Position numbers and translations under genes: made by a program. Shown piece by piece: positions 41,908-42,675 of a DNA stretch of 42,675 bases (position 1 is the first letter of the stretch; the number at the start of each line of letters is the position of its first letter). The stretch comes from Pseudomonadales bacterium (GTDB lineage: Bacteria > Pseudomonadota > Gammaproteobacteria > Pseudomonadales > Azotimanducaceae): contig JADHNT010000010.1 of NCBI GenBank assembly GCA_016779385.1, positions 1 through 42,675 on the forward strand, read 5' to 3'. The notes under the pieces are model-generated. The model saw only the letters and a program-made list of their open reading frames with translations. It did no database searches and was not told the origin of the DNA.

Positions 41908-42671
41908 GTGACACTCGACTGGCCTTCGTCAGCAGTAAAAGCCCCCAGTCCCAAGCGGCTCGGGAAAGCTTAGAAAAACGCTATGCCCACGTGTCAGCGG
42001 AGGAGGCGGACGTCATCATCGCCCTCGGCGGCGACGGCTTCATGCTGGAGACGCTCCACCGAAGCATGCACCGCAGCGTGCCCATCTACGGGATGAACCG
42101 GGGCACGGTGGGCTTCCTGCTGAACGCCTATAATGAGGACGACCTCCCAGAGCGCATCGACAACGCTGCCCGGGCCATTCTCCACCCCCTCGCCATGACC
42201 GCCATAAGCGATTCCGGCTCGGAACAGCAGGCCCGGGCCATCAACGAGGTTTCCCTCCTTCGCCAAACCCGGCAAGCAGCGAACCTGAGCGTCGCCATCG
42301 ACGGCAAAACTCGCATCGATCGACTCATCTGCGACGGGGCCCTGGTAGCCACGCCTGCGGGGTCCACGGCCTATAACCTTTCCGCCCACGGACCCATTCT
42401 GCCCATTGGCTCCCAGGCCCTGGCCCTGACCCCCATCAGCGCCTTCCGTCCCCGGCGCTGGCGCGGCGCGGTGCTGCCCCTCACGGCGGAAATCACCTTC
42501 GAGGTCCTCGACCACTATAAGCGCCCCGTCTCCGCCGTGGCCGATGCCACGGAGGTACGCAACGTGGTGGAAGTACGCATCGCCCAGGACAACGAGACCG
42601 AGCTGCACATCCTCTTCGATCCAGAGCACAACCTGGAGGAGCGCATCCTTCAGGAGCAGTTCGTCCCATAA
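41904..42671 (+). CDS. nadK: NAD kinase, short form
   Basis: A 255-residue ATP-NAD kinase producing NADP. The GGDG motif is in [10 protein letters not shown] near residues 41-50, NE in AINEVSLLR near 113, and the glycine-rich [15 protein letters not shown] near 152-166. At 255 residues it is shorter than the about 290-residue NadK of most gammaproteobacteria and begins directly at the first strand, resembling the alphaproteobacterial-type short form. It is translationally coupled to tesB. The stop TAA (42669-42671) is followed by the window end. Confidence 0.95.
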   Translation: MSDTRLAFVSSKSPQSQAARESLEKRYAHVSAEEADVIIALGGDGFMLETLHRSMHRSVPIYGMNRGTVGFLLNAYNEDDLPERIDNAARAILHPLAMTAISDSGSEQQARAINEVSLLRQTRQAANLSVAIDGKTRIDRLICDGALVATPAGSTAYNLSAHGPILPIGSQALALTPISAFRPRRWRGAVLPLTAEITFEVLDHYKRPVSAVADATEVRNVVEVRIAQDNETELHILFDPEHNLEERILQEQFVP

Positions 42672-42675
42672 AAAA

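Noticed and set aside
1-42675. CRISPR array, insertion sequence, integrase, prophage, tRNA or rRNA
   Set aside because: I looked on both strands for direct repeats with spacers, transposase or integrase motifs and structural RNA landmarks and found none.

Overview
The window is a gene-dense, high-GC (by eye roughly 65% or more) bacterial chromosome segment of housekeeping and catabolic genes. OxyR with Cys199/Cys208 in Escherichia coli numbering, a TesB-type thioesterase, YaiI, a cytochrome c5-like protein, a YafV-like omega-amidase, an MtnB/MtnD/MtnC set and a SahR-like regulator next to ahcY all point to an aerobic gammaproteobacterium. The NhaC-type Na+/H+ antiporter would fit a saline habitat. 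I cannot name the genus. I see no phage, transposase, CRISPR array, tRNA or rRNA.

Layout. 1-1427: a partial Asp/Glu racemase-family gene (minus) and a membrane sterol-desaturase/fatty-acid-hydroxylase gene (plus), with a less GC-biased codon choice than the rest. 1480-2697: a DUF952 + DapA-like pair (minus). 2766-5705: a NhaC-like antiporter, then DUF169, a 66-residue zinc-ribbon-like protein and a HIT protein in overlapping order, followed by convergent msrA. 6441-9247: a Sel1-repeat lipoprotein translationally coupled to mnmH (tRNA 2-selenouridine synthase). 9281-12715: a tightly packed four-gene block (SDR, crotonase, SDR, Gfo/Idh/MocA) that looks like a CoA-linked or alcohol catabolic route. 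12730-17699: lrp-like, alpha/beta hydrolase, NUDIX and an unusually long ileS (minus), divergent from alanine dehydrogenase (17856-18947). 18948-19259: the only gene-free stretch over 300 bp, holding a Fur-box-like palindrome, a -10-like hexamer and two hairpins. 19260-23589: rubrerythrin, an HdrB/GlcF-like Fe-S protein and DUF3501, facing oxyR and a fatty-acid desaturase. 23660-25263: a GST and an RluA-type pseudouridine synthase.

32294 down to 25260 is a six-gene minus-strand run: CurA-like reductase, methionine-type aminotransferase, omega-amidase, acyl-CoA synthetase, cytochrome c5-like lipoprotein and glutamine-dependent NAD synthetase. Divergent to it is a SahR-like ArsR/methyltransferase fusion with a perfect 16-bp palindrome at its promoter, followed by ahcY. 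Then come a minus-strand operon (DEDDh exonuclease, CNT nucleoside transporter, 2-oxoglutarate/Fe oxygenase) and the mtnB-mtnD-mtnC operon (37617-39528). The window ends with yaiI and an alpha/beta hydrolase (minus) and tesB-nadK (plus).

How the genes work together: the 30-39.5 kb section gathers much of the sulfur-amino-acid recycling circuit (SAH sensing, SAH hydrolysis, methylthioribulose-phosphate dehydration, enolase-phosphatase, acireductone dioxygenase, and the terminal transamination with its omega-amidase). The 19-23.6 kb section looks like a peroxide/iron stress block around OxyR. Gene packing is extreme: about thirteen same-strand ATGA/GTGA/TTGA overlaps, and four convergent pairs share a CTAA or CTAG tetranucleotide as overlapping stop codons. 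The best candidate for an under-described system is the rubrerythrin/Fe-S/DUF3501 trio with its structured, Fur-box-bearing leader.
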